A stretch of 64,000 nucleotides of DNA, taken from NCBI GenBank assembly GCA_023627715.1, contig JAMAHW010000088.1, positions 62,001 to 126,000 on the forward strand. The letters are read 5' to 3'. The stretch comes from Periconia sp. R9002 (Eukaryota; Ascomycota; Dothideomycetes; Pleosporales; Periconiaceae). The position numbers and the translations under genes are program-made. Each line of letters opens with the position of its first letter. Position 1 is the first letter of the stretch. The notes below the pieces were generated by a model. That model saw nothing but the letters and a program-made list of their open reading frames with translations. It was not told the DNA's origin and ran no database searches. Of the stretch, positions 45,884-56,400 are shown one piece after another.

Positions 45884-46566
45884 TGCTTGCAAAGCCGAAT
45901 GTTTGACGCTGAATTCTGATCGTGAATGCAGACAAACAATTACCCGATTATGATGCTCTCCATAGCAACTATGTTCTATTTCCGGACCTCAGCTGGGGGG
46001 CAGGGCTTAGGGAGTTCAATTTAGCTAATAGCATCTCATTCGTTGCTGAGAGATTTCTCGACAACATATCAGAAGTGTGTGTGACGCGCCGTAGAGCACA
46101 TGCCACCTTAAAACAGACTTAAGTCAGCCCTTGGCATTGCCGATTATGCTACAATGGCACCAATAGCGACCCCTGGAGCTAGTGCACGCATCGAACTCGC
46201 TGCAACCAGGGGGCATAAACTTCCTTTCTAGGAATTTGAGTTCAGCAGCATGTTGATCCATCAGGGGTGTACGGAGACCAGCTAGCAAGGCGGCGAGGCG
46301 GCAAAGCAACGAGATAAGGAGGCAAAGAGGCAACGAGGTAAGACAGTAAACAAGCATGACGTGTATCTATCGGCAATTTGGAAGTTCGTAACGGAATCAC
46401 GCGATAGAGGACGAAGTAGTCTATATATATCGTAGATTGAGAGCCATTCAGAACAAAGCTCGCCTGAGTAAAGTCATCATCATCCAACAATTCCCAAATC
46501 CATTGGCAAAGCTCCTTTTTTGCTTCAAGTCCCATCCCTCAAGTCGAATTTTATCTCTTAACCATA
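45884..46566. other. Intergenic with purine-rich GGCAA/GAGG repeats
   Basis: No supported gene. Positions about 46285-46342 contain short irregular repeats (GAGGCGGCAAAG, GAGGCAAAGAGGCAACGAGG) roughly inverted relative to the GCCTC-rich run at 43970-44001 on the other side of the UstYa pair. Confidence 0.5.
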
Positions 46567-46809
46567 ATGCGGGCGTACGCTACAGCGCTTCTCTGTCTTG
46601 GCGCTATGTTTGGGCTTGTGCATGGCTCGCCCATTGCCTCGAGTTCGTCATCAGTCATCCACTTGGTACTATGACGCTGACTTTCTCAAGCAGCCGATAC
46701 CATTGTTGCGCGTATGGCGATAGCCGAGCAGCAACAGGACGAGTCTGTGGTGTATAAATTCGACATCAAAGTCGACGACAACAAGGAAGGGGCCGTCGTT
46801 TGGATATGA
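46567..46809 (+). CDS. Candidate short secreted peptide (possible precursor)
   Basis: Two-exon model 46567-46642 and 46694-46809 (51-nt intron, donor GTTCGT, branch GCTGAC, acceptor AAGCAG), 63 aa. The first exon encodes a convincing signal peptide (MRAYATALLCLGAMFGLVHG, then SPIAS). The mature part is about 40 residues, acidic, with one Tyr (VVYKFDIKVDD) and no Cys. It lacks the repeated Kex2-bounded cores of classical dikaritin precursors. Another frame downstream stays open and contains Cys residues (LQTCINASF), so the true 3' structure may differ or the gene may be broken. Its place beside two UstYa genes and a P450 is the only hint that it could be a modified-peptide precursor. Confidence 0.35.
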
Positions 46810-47376
46810 GGAAGGACTCCAAACTTGTATCAACGCTAGTTTCGCAGGTCGCGTTCGGCTCAAGGGCTTTTTGTTGTGGTGCTGCAGATATAGGAGAGGC
46901 GACACTGATGGAATTTACCTACCGGGGTATCAGTTCGATGCACATCAATACCATCAAAAATTTGTGTAAAATTTTGGTTAGCAACGTATTCACGGATGCA
47001 GTGAGATCAGTTTGCAAGACGTGTGTGAGGATAAGCAACCGGTAACATGTCGCGTTGAGATTGCGGCACTGCATGCTCAATCCCATGGATCCGGTCATGC
47101 CGGTAAGCGACCTTCTTAATATAGGCAATTGTGACACCTTCCCGAAAAGTCACTCTGAAGACCGGCGACTGCAGCCTATGACGTGTGGGCCAAGAACATC
47201 ATGCCCCAAAAAGTTACGGCGTGGTTAGCTCCCATGGGGCGGTTTTCGTATCCCCACTATGATATCTAACGTTGATCCTCAGTCCGAAGTTGTCGAGGAA
47301 ATCTTTCGCGTGAGCTTTGTGTTACGTCGCCTAAGTCAGCCATCTTTTTTGAAACCGCGTCTTTCATTTCTCGTAA
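46810..47376. other. Intergenic or 3' remainder of the secreted-peptide gene
   Basis: Open, Cys-containing frames run to about 47045 but I cannot connect them by credible splice sites. Confidence 0.4.
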
Positions 47377-48677
47377 ATGGCCATGTCGAAGCCAGCTGCT
47401 ACTCCCATTATCATCTCAACTGTCTGCCCAGTGCTTGCCATATTAGCAGTAGCAGGACGATTCTACGCTAGACGAGTGCAGAAGAATCTAACGAAGCTTG
47501 ATGACTGGTTCGCAGTCCTTGCACTGGTAAGCACCAATATTTTCGACCAACTTGAATGGAAACTCACCTTTATCTTTTCAGATCGGATGCATCGCCAATG
47601 CGAGTGTACTCATCGTAGGTGAGCAAAGGCTGCCTGACATTCGTAGTGGATCTAGCATTAACGGGGTTAGCTTCGGTTCATGGCGAGCTTGGAAAGAAAC
47701 AGCCGTTAGACTCCAAAGGGATTCCCTTACCGAATCCATCCCTAGAGGTCTTCCAGAAGGTTCATTTTAGCAGATCAGACTCTCGCAGAAGTTTGGATTG
47801 CTTACATTGTTTAGTGCCTATACGCCAATGAAATTACCAGTACCGTCACGATTACATTAACCAGGACGGCTGTCCTCCTTCTTTATACCCGTCTCTTTTC
47901 TATCCAGACGTACTTCATGATTCTAGTGACTATTGTACATGTTCTCAACACCGCGTGGGGAATCGCATTTACTCTCACAGATATTTTCCAATGTTGGCCG
48001 ATCGATCTACAATGGAAGAAAGTATGGCAACACCGAGCGGGCGGGAAATGCATCAACGGCGCACCTCAGCGGAATACCTATGCCATATCCTCGGTGCTTT
48101 TGGACGCTCTGATGTTGTTGCTTCCTTGGCCATACATTCTCAGATTACACGTACCTTTGAAGGATAAGTTCGCAGTTGGCGTGATGTTTTTCCTGGGTGT
48201 GCTGTAAGTATAATAGTGGTGAACTACAAATCTCAGTATACTGACTAATGTCTACAAGCGTTGTCGCTGCCTCGATCGGTAAAACCTGGGACTTTTATTA
48301 TGTCGGGGAATTGATATCGAAGGACTTGCAGATTACATGTGAGGAATCTATCAGATTCGCTTAATTCTCGACTACAGGGGCGCTGACCGCTCGTGTGTCT
48401 AGATAACGAGTCTACTCTCATGTATTGGACAGTTCCAGAAACATGCGTAGCTGTTATTTGCTCCTGTTTGCCCACGCTGCGGCCCGTGGCATCGAAATTA
48501 TCCGCAGCGCCCATGCTTCAGAGCCTGCATTCATTCTGGAACAACTCAAGATCTGGGTTCGCAGAGACTCTTGACCTTAAAAAAGTGCAGCCACACCATC
48601 TAGAGCTTCCTACTAAAGAAAATGCAACTACGCCTGACTTAATGACACACGGGCTAGTAAGAGAGGAATCAAAATAG
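47377..48677 (+). CDS. Fungal rhodopsin-like 7TM protein (PTH11-related)
   Basis: Six exons: 47377-47526, 47582-47618, 47671-47759, 47815-48203, 48259-48338 and 48403-48677 (introns 55, 52, 55, 55 and 64 nt), 339 aa, frame closes. Family order is visible: TM1 (IISTVCPVLAILAVAG) then RRVQKNLTKLDDWF, TM2 (LALIGCIANASVLIV), VFQKCLYANEITST, LTRTAVLLLYTRLF, FMILVTIVHVLNTAWGIAF with DIFQCWPI, INGAPQRNTYAISSVLLDALMLLLPWPYI, and the last TM with VAVICSCLPTLRPV. TTPDLMTHG lies in the cytosolic tail. Several exons are only 37-89 nt. Function unknown; some relatives are receptors and some sit in metabolite clusters. Confidence 0.85.
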
Positions 48678-49533
48678 ATAGAGAAGGCATTGCACCTGGA
48701 CAGTAACCTTTCTATAGAATTTGGGGATCGGAACATTCAAGATCTGGCTTCGGCAATCTGGTCATATCTTGATGGCAAGATTGGTCTCTACTCGAGTGTA
48801 CTTGAGCGGTTTGAGTATATCTCTTGAATTACGACTACATGTCGTCAGTGTCCGATAGCATAACTCACCTAACGCATCTTCATGTGACCATATCTTAGCT
48901 CATTTCGAAAGAGATCCGAAGAGACAGCGGCTGACGTTTTGCCGCAACGCCTGCTCTGCGCCAAGAATGCTATTTAGCGATCATTTTTGCAGATTCTACT
49001 GAGCTGCTCTGTGGGATCCGTGCATACTTAATCAGGGTCTTCTGCTCTGTTCATCCATGTCCTCTTACGCCACTGATCCATCCATGATTCTGCTGCCTAA
49101 TTGCTGATCGAAAGCACCATGATCTGTTCATACGTTTGTACGTGGAGTCAGATGAGGCAGACTTTCAATGTCGGCCGTGACTTGAGAAGCCCCAGAAATG
49201 TGTTCATAGAATAGGGAATAAAAGGAGGCAAGCACCGAAGGGCCAGCCAGCGTTTGTTTGCGACTTTGTAATATGCAATTGATGTACTTCAAATGTTCTC
49301 ATGTGCCCGGCCAACAAGAAATTCCCGCCTTTGTTGGTTCGTCTTGGCACACCTGCCGTATACGTGTAGCGCGGTTCGGTAAGCGTTCCCGTCGGCTCGT
49401 TTCAGACTGCCGCCCCACCTCCCCCGGACCGTTCCACCGCTTTCTCCACTCGATTTCGCGCCGACACTCCTTGGATCCCGTCATCACATATCCAGCATCG
49501 CACTGTGCGTTACGCTTCTTCCTCTCCATACCA
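48678..49533. other. Intergenic, no gene supported
   Basis: About 850 bp. The frame of the next gene is open upstream to 49258, but this part is pyrimidine-rich and lacks protein character, so it is treated as 5' leader. Confidence 0.5.
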
Positions 49534-51156
49534 ATGGCTCCGCAGCCCAATTCTGCTCCCGCCAAAAATAATAGGCGCCGGCGCACAACAAGACCACAGC
49601 AGATGACACCCATCGTAAAGTCAACACCACGGGCTGGCGCGCGGCTGCAATACATCCAGCCATCTCCCACCCCTCCTGCACACATGTCTCAGCAAACTGG
49701 CACCAAACGGAAGCGTCCCCAAGACTCTGAAGCTGAAGTCGACGGTCTAGAGTGTGTGCGCCCTTTAAAACAGCTCCGAGAACCCCGTCCTTCCCGTCAC
49801 AAGCTCTTTCAGGATAAAGTTGAAGCCGAGCAAGAACCCCCTCCCTCCCGACACCCGCTATCCGAGAAGAACCTGCAAACATTGAGAATATTGAACGGGG
49901 AAGACATGGATCCCGCAGCCAACAATACTCTGACTCTCAAACGGACTTCGTCACGGCGATCCATAGCCCCATCTGATGCGGGGACAGAACGAACCCAACG
50001 CTCGTCTAACACCACCGCCGTCTACCGGCACAAGAACCTTGCGGCTGTCGAGATCCACATGCATGCTGAGCCACCTGACTACATTCAAACCGCTATCGAT
50101 CGCATTATCAAAGCCGAAGTCTCCAAGGAGCGCCGATCTGAACTCCGCGCCATAGCCCAAGAACTTCGCGACGGCTGCCTCAAGAATGTCAGGGCTCAGG
50201 CTGGCGAGGATGACTTTATCGATCCACTCCACACTGCCCTCAAGGCTTTGGGTCTCAAGAACCTCTGTACACACGAAAAGGCCGACTGGCGAGGTGAGCT
50301 GAAGCCAGTGGCCCCCCAGCAATCGCATTTCAGTTCGAGTTTCATGTCCAATGTCCAGCAACTAGAGGTTGACGACGTCTCGGCTCCCCCACGGAAGCGC
50401 CAGCAGCAGTTTGCCAGCCAACCTTACATGTCCCCCGAATCCTCGTCGACGAACGCACGCACTCATACGCCATCTAATGATTCCTCAGAATCGAGCGAGA
50501 TACCTGCCCCAGCCCCGCTGGGATCCTGGATCAAAACCCCGCGTCCCGACATCTCAATAGGCGTACAAAACATGGCTCTCATCTATGCTCTCTCAGCCCA
50601 AAGTCTCAATAAGGTCAAAGCCAGGAAATTCCTCGAATGGCTCCAGAATGAGATGGTGCAGCACGAGCCAGACGGGCCGCGTGAACCAATGCTAATATCA
50701 GTACCCGCGCCACGCGCCTTAGATCTTGCGTTCCCATTCGCTGTTGTTGAGGGCAAAGCATACTCGACCGGCAAACAAATCTTCGAGGCAGAGAACCAAG
50801 CTTCAGTTTCCGGGGCTTGTGGACTCAAAATACAACTTGATCTAGATAACCTGGTAAATCACGACGCAACAGGTTCCCATACTTCTCCCACAACCTTGAA
50901 CACCGAACCACCGCTCTTCTTCACTATCTGCACTCAAGGTCCCATCCACGAGCTCTGGGCCCACTGGACCGTCGTTGAAGATGGTATACGCATGTTCGAG
51001 TCGAAGCTTTTGGACAGTTGTAATGCGCTATTACTGGAGCAGGGAGAGGGCTTTATGGTTATGCTCAATAATATAAGCATTTGGGGTTTAGGGCCGTTCA
51101 TGAAATCGGTAGTGGAGCGCCTGGGGATAGTAGCAAGAAAGGCAAAGTCCACGTAA
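49534..51156 (+). CDS. DUF7924-like protein, possible PD-(D/E)XK fold
   Basis: Single exon, 540 aa from MAPQPNSAPAKNN (the ATG at 49534 is the first with coding-like sequence). The N-terminal half is basic and disordered with nuclear-signal-like clusters (NNRRRRTTRP, TKRKRPQD). The C-terminal half resembles a fungus-wide domain of unknown function: ISIGVQNMALIYAL, then FPFAVVEGKAYSTGKQIFEAENQASVSG, FTICTQGPIHELWAHWT and EDGIRMFESKLL. The V-V-E-G-K core, with an upstream acidic residue, suggests a nuclease-like (D/E)xK site, but this is inference. Convergent with the phosphatase gene, with only 8 bp between stop codons. Confidence 0.7.
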   Translation: MAPQPNSAPAKNNRRRRTTRPQQMTPIVKSTPRAGARLQYIQPSPTPPAHMSQQTGTKRKRPQDSEAEVDGLECVRPLKQLREPRPSRHKLFQDKVEAEQEPPPSRHPLSEKNLQTLRILNGEDMDPAANNTLTLKRTSSRRSIAPSDAGTERTQRSSNTTAVYRHKNLAAVEIHMHAEPPDYIQTAIDRIIKAEVSKERRSELRAIAQELRDGCLKNVRAQAGEDDFIDPLHTALKALGLKNLCTHEKADWRGELKPVAPQQSHFSSSFMSNVQQLEVDDVSAPPRKRQQQFASQPYMSPESSSTNARTHTPSNDSSESSEIPAPAPLGSWIKTPRPDISIGVQNMALIYALSAQSLNKVKARKFLEWLQNEMVQHEPDGPREPMLISVPAPRALDLAFPFAVVEGKAYSTGKQIFEAENQASVSGACGLKIQLDLDNLVNHDATGSHTSPTTLNTEPPLFFTICTQGPIHELWAHWTVVEDGIRMFESKLLDSCNALLLEQGEGFMVMLNNISIWGLGPFMKSVVERLGIVARKAKST

Positions 51157-51164
51157 TTGAATGT

Positions 51165-52961
51165 TTAGCGGACTGGATCCGCAGGGGTGTCAACCACCCT
51201 CCCTCTTTCCACAAGTGCCAGCTCATCAACTCTATCAGCGGCATATTCAACCCGTTTCCAAGTCTTCAAGCTCTCGGTGCTCGTATCGAGTTCCCAAACC
51301 CGCATGCGTCGGTGAAATCGCGTTCTACCATACGAACAATATCCCCCGAACCCACTGCCGCCTGCATAACATAGCCAAGGTACAGATGGAAAGGCTCTGC
51401 CGCCATATTGCTGCATTTGTGGCAGCAAAGCACAAAAATCATTCACGTGATCGTGCCCGCAGCCTAAAGCAGATATGCCTTCTCTGACCAAAGCATCGTA
51501 GAAATGCGAATTAAAGTGGGGGCCCTCTGGCGGTTCTCTCTTATGGCCGTTCCGTATACTAAGGTGGCGGTCGCTGAACTCGGGAAGTGGGATGTGGAGG
51601 AAAGCCAGAGACAGATAAAAGGGATTGTTATTGTCTTCCTTCTCACGTGCGCTTCGTTGCGTTTGGGAAGCGTCCATGAACCAGTCAATCTGGCTTTGCT
51701 TGATATGGTCATAGTCGGGGTTATAGATCTTGCTCGATATTTGGCCGTGCGAGTCCAAAAAATACAAGGTCGACAACGGACGCTGGGACGGGGCGGGAGC
51801 CAGAATTTGAAGGTAGAAGTTGCCTATTCCATCGACGTACTCTGGACCGGGCTCACAGAGACTAAAAGGTAGATCCTGAAGTATTGACATCTGTGCTATG
51901 CCTGCAATTAAGTCAGCAAGATTGGACAGCAATCCCCCTTGATCAGACTGATAATGATTCGGTAGGTATTGTGCAGAACAAAATGGTCTACAGAGTTCGC
52001 AATGGCATCATAATCTTCAGTGGTTCGTTGATCTAGCCCTGTGGATTGACTGTTGTATGAAAAATAAACACCCACGTGATAATGCGTGGATGCCCTCACT
52101 GTCATGATTGCCAAAGACGGCTGCGAATGGGATTGAACGTTCAATGACAGGAGCCACCACCTTAAAGAGAGCAGATTGGCTGTCGGAGATGTCGTGATGC
52201 AACTGGTCTCCAGTGAGAACAACAAGGTCCGGCTCCTCGACATCTAGAGTCTTTCCAATGAAGTCTACCGTAAGTGGGTCAGCCTCACTCTCTGGTAGAT
52301 TCTTTCCATGAGCATCAATGGCATCTTTACACACCCCAACACCAGTAACCATGTGGGTGTCAGAGATCTGGACAATCTTGAATTTGCCATCTTGCCTAGC
52401 TCTCAAAGCTGGCCTAGGATTAGGTTTCGGCTTGGCTCTGCCGTGGAGTATGCTAAGTCTTGGGATTGGTACTTGTGAGTGGCTGTTAATTTGCAGTGGT
52501 GATTGCATGAGAGCCCATTGAGGTCGTGGGTCAACGGCATCCGTACCGAAGAGAACGTCAATCTCTGTCACAGCCTGATCGATCCTGCCAGAGAACTTGC
52601 TTCTCAGCACCCAGATTCCGCCAGGTCGACTCTCCCATGAACGTCCTGAACTAGGGTTCGGGGCCGACTCGCCGATTTTGATGTCCACAACCACCATGTC
52701 TTCAGCTGCGAGCTCTTCCTCCTTCGCTAACGCCACATACAGCCATGCACTCTGCTGAGATGTATACAGATAGAGGTCCTTCTTTATTCGGTGCCATATT
52801 CGCGGGTCCGGCTCGCAGGGGGAAACTGTTGAGGAGAAGATGCATACGGTCAGATCCGTGACTACTGGGTTCATGTGAGCTACAACCGTCGTAGCAGAGG
52901 GGGCGGAAGACGACGCCGTTTTACATGGGACGACTCCAAAACGCTCTAGATAACGACACAT
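51165..52961 (-). CDS. Calcineurin-like phosphoesterase, Dcr2-like
   Basis: Metallophosphatase related to yeast Dcr2 (a dosage regulator of cell-cycle start) and to PhoD/purple-acid-like fungal proteins. Exons are 52961-52076 and 51901-51165 with a 174-nt intron (GTGGGT...TTGCAG), 540 aa. Metal-site motifs are VQISDTHMVTG (GDxH-type first block), VVLTGDQLHHD (GDxx block), FGNHDSEG (GNHD) and, after the intron, ALGCGHDHVNDF (GHxH). The N-terminal region WHRIKKDLYLYTSQQSAWLYVALAKE matches the Dcr2 leader. A hydrophobic run (VIISLAV) sits in frame just before the Met, preceded by a possible acceptor (GAGCAG), so an upstream exon with a membrane anchor may be missing from this model. Confidence 0.82.
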
Positions 52962-53435
52962 TACGGCTAGTGAGATAATTACTGCTCAGGCGATCTTCAG
53001 CGTAGGTATGCTGCTATTTTGTTAGCTGATTTTTGTTAGAGTAGATCGGGAGGCGGCCAACGCGGGTCGGTCCGCGATTCGCTACTTTGGCGAAACAGTT
53101 CCGTCCAATTGATCATCTGTCAATGTACGAATAGAGTGCATGTATTTTCTAAACGTTACATATGTGGATAATCAACGCCGTTTGCATTTACTTGAATGTG
53201 TGAATCGCACAGACCGCCATTCGTAGAAAGGGTAGGCTTATAAATAGATATAAGGATCGGAGGTACTATTTGCAAAAAAAATTCTGTATTTCGTTGATTC
53301 TCTTTCTGTTCGTCTTTTTGCTAACTTGAGAGTCAACGTAAACACCAAGATTTCATTTCCAATACGCGATCGGTCAACAAACCAAATGAAAGAAGAAACA
53401 GAACATAGAAACGTCCTCCAAAGTGTGACTTTTTC
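52962..53435. other. Intergenic
   Basis: 3' region of the ABC transporter gene and upstream region of the Dcr2-like gene. It may hold an unassigned first exon of the latter; otherwise nothing seen. Confidence 0.45.
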
Positions 53436-56400
53436 TTAATCAGCCATCTTCTTTGCTGCAGCCGCGACTAGCTCTCCAAATCGACTGTCTGGCTGCACTG
53501 CCAATTCCACAGGAACACCCACTTCAACAATCTCGCCCGCATCCATGACGACCACTCTATCAAAATCCATAATCATATCTAGTCGATGACTGACAGCTAT
53601 GACCGTATAGCTCTTGAATGCTGTCTTGATAATGTTTTGAACCAATCTCTCTGTCACGCTATCCACGCTTGAACTTACTTCATCCAGGAGCAAGATGCCT
53701 CCGGTTGACATGCGAAGGCGAGCGCGGAGTAGTGCACGACCAACTGAGAAGAGTTGCCGCTGACCGGCGCTGAAAGTAGATGCATTCATGCTTGCTGTTA
53801 TTCCACCACGAGCTTGGATGAATTCCCCTAATTCAATATCTTTCAGCACCTGTTCGCATTGCTCAGCCGTCGATGAGCCCGTAGGATCAAGGTTTTCCTG
53901 GAATGTCGAGCCGCTAGGGAGGAAAACTGCTTCTTGCGGCACTGCGATAATTTGTTGGCGCAGTGACCTTCGATTGATGCGATCAAGGGGCATGCTATCA
54001 ATCAAAATATTGCTCGCTGTTTCACAGCCCGTGGGCTCTAGAAGCTTCAGCAGCAGTGACACAAAACTGGATTTGCCGCTACCTGTGCGTCCGCAAATTG
54101 CGAGCTTCTCGCCAGGCTGAATCTTGATGCTCAAATTATTCAGAGCCAACCTAGATCTCTCGTCACTTCCCTCGCCGTCTTCTGTATCGTAAGATGCAGA
54201 CACGCCGTTCAACTCCACTGCACCGTTCATCGGCCAATTAATTGGTGGGATCATGTCCTCGTTTTCTTTATTTTCAGATCCAGCCGTCTGATTGAACTTG
54301 ATAAGTCTCGAAATAGCTCCCAAACACGTTTCGAGTCTAGTGTAAAATAACACTATTCCAGCAAGGTTGTCGCCAAGAGTTACAAGACTGTACAGAGACG
54401 CACCGGCAAAGCCAGCTTTGGACCCGATCATAACGGCGATTGATACGAGCATGACTGCTAATACCGTCACGACCAACTCTAAAACAAGATTCAGCCACTC
54501 TTGGATCATTGAAAGTAAATAAGCTGGTCGTTGACTTCTGTTGAGCTGTAGAGCATTTTTCCGAATGTTCTCCGCGGTAAAACCTGAAGCTCTGAGGGTC
54601 ACCACGCCTTTGAGCGTATCGATGAAGTGTGTGCTGATTTTGTCAGCTGGGATTAAGTCCTGTATCAGGGTGCTAGATGGTTACTTACTACAGAGGACTT
54701 TTACTTTCCAAGTCCAATAATCGCAATTGTCTCGATGTTCGAAGATAGAACTTCCCAATGAGATACAGAAGTAGTATGAGGAAAGGGTAGGCGATCGCAA
54801 GATACGCGGACGAAGTAAGCATTACAGCAGCTTGACCGATGGTCTGAAACATGAAGAAGATTGTATTCAGTACTGAATCCGGAAGCTCCGTATCGATGAG
54901 ATTGAGATCCTGCGAAAATAAGTTCGTGATAACGCCCGTGTCGGTTGTGGTGAACAGGCGCAATGGGGCGCCCACCAACGTATCTAAAGCTTCTTGGTGG
55001 AGATAGGCACCAGCGCGTTTCATCGCAAAGAACAAAAGTGCTATTCCGAGAGAGAGAAGGGATAGTAGAGCACATACGTTGAGAAGAGCGTAGATTCCCG
55101 CGTAGTATGGGTGTCCATGCGATGGATGTTCGGAGTACACGTCGTCCGTCCAGTATGTAAGCCAAATAGAGGGATAGTTAGTGAAGAAACCCCAAAAGGA
55201 TCCAAGTATCAAGGAACTTATTGTCAGGGGCCAACCCATGCTTTTGGCATAATGTTTGTACACTCTGCCATCACCGGCTTTACGAGACTCTTCCGTTGTT
55301 GAAACCACACCTGGTGTATTCAAGGATACTTGATGGAATGCTTCTGGAGGTTTCGAGTCATTTTCGGGTGAGATATCCTTAGATGATGGATTCTGTGCCG
55401 AATTGCTTCTTAGCCCTAGGCTTTGGACATACCCATCACGAGCTATAAGGTGCTCAAAGGGCCCCTGCTCTGCAACTGTGCCATTGCTGAGCACAATAAT
55501 ATTGTCGACGGACGGTAAATGTCTAATACTGTGAGTGCATAGCACGACAGTTGAACGGCGTCTTCTCAACAATCCGTGCGCTCCGAAGACTTGTTGAAAG
55601 ATGCGCTCCTCGGTTTCCGCATCTAAGCCACTGAATACATCGTCTAGCACAAGCATATCGGCTTGTAGATACAGAGCTCTCGCTAAAGAGACCCGCTGTT
55701 TTTGGCCTCCGGAAAGGGTGATTCCATCGGATCCGATATTAGTAAGGTCTCCTTGTGGGAATGTTGCGAAGTCGACGTTCAAGGCTGTAGCGTGGACAAC
55801 CTCCGAATATCTCTCGTTGTCAAACAATGAAAATCCCACGATATTATCCCGTATGGAACTATTCAACAAAAATGGAGTTTGTTCGCAGAACCCTACACGC
55901 GCAATATTTTTCAGACAAACCACTTGTCCCTTGCTAAATGGAATCTCTCCGAGCAAAGCTTTACAAAAGGTTGATTTCCCAGCACCAACCGGACCAACTA
56001 CAACCGAAATGGATGATGCAGGAATTTGAGTAGTGACATTCCGCAGAGTAGGGCTCTCATCGTCCCATCCAAACTCTCCATCTCTGATAGTGACGGCAGC
56101 GTCGGCTGAACTACCATTGAGAGAGGCTTCTTTATCCGATATCACCGGTTTTTTCCCGTTCGGATACTGACGGAAATCGAAGTGACAATCGCGTTCAACA
56201 AAGGATTGAATTCGGCCTATGCAAGCCACCGCGGAAAGAAGTTGAGGCAGGGATTCAAAAACTCGCTCAAGCGGGTAAGTGAGAAGTGTCATGAACGCAA
56301 GACTAGAGAATATAGTGGATGCGTCCAAGCTTGAACGCGTGTATGCCGAAGCAAAGGCTACAGGAGGCCCAATCAGGTATGGGATGTAACCAAGAAGTGC

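Noticed and set aside
47619..47646. A 28-nt intron, or a frameshift, in the second rhodopsin-like gene
   Set aside because: Using the later acceptor at 47670 gives a normal 52-nt intron with a CATTAAC branch and restores the family pattern, so no frameshift is needed.
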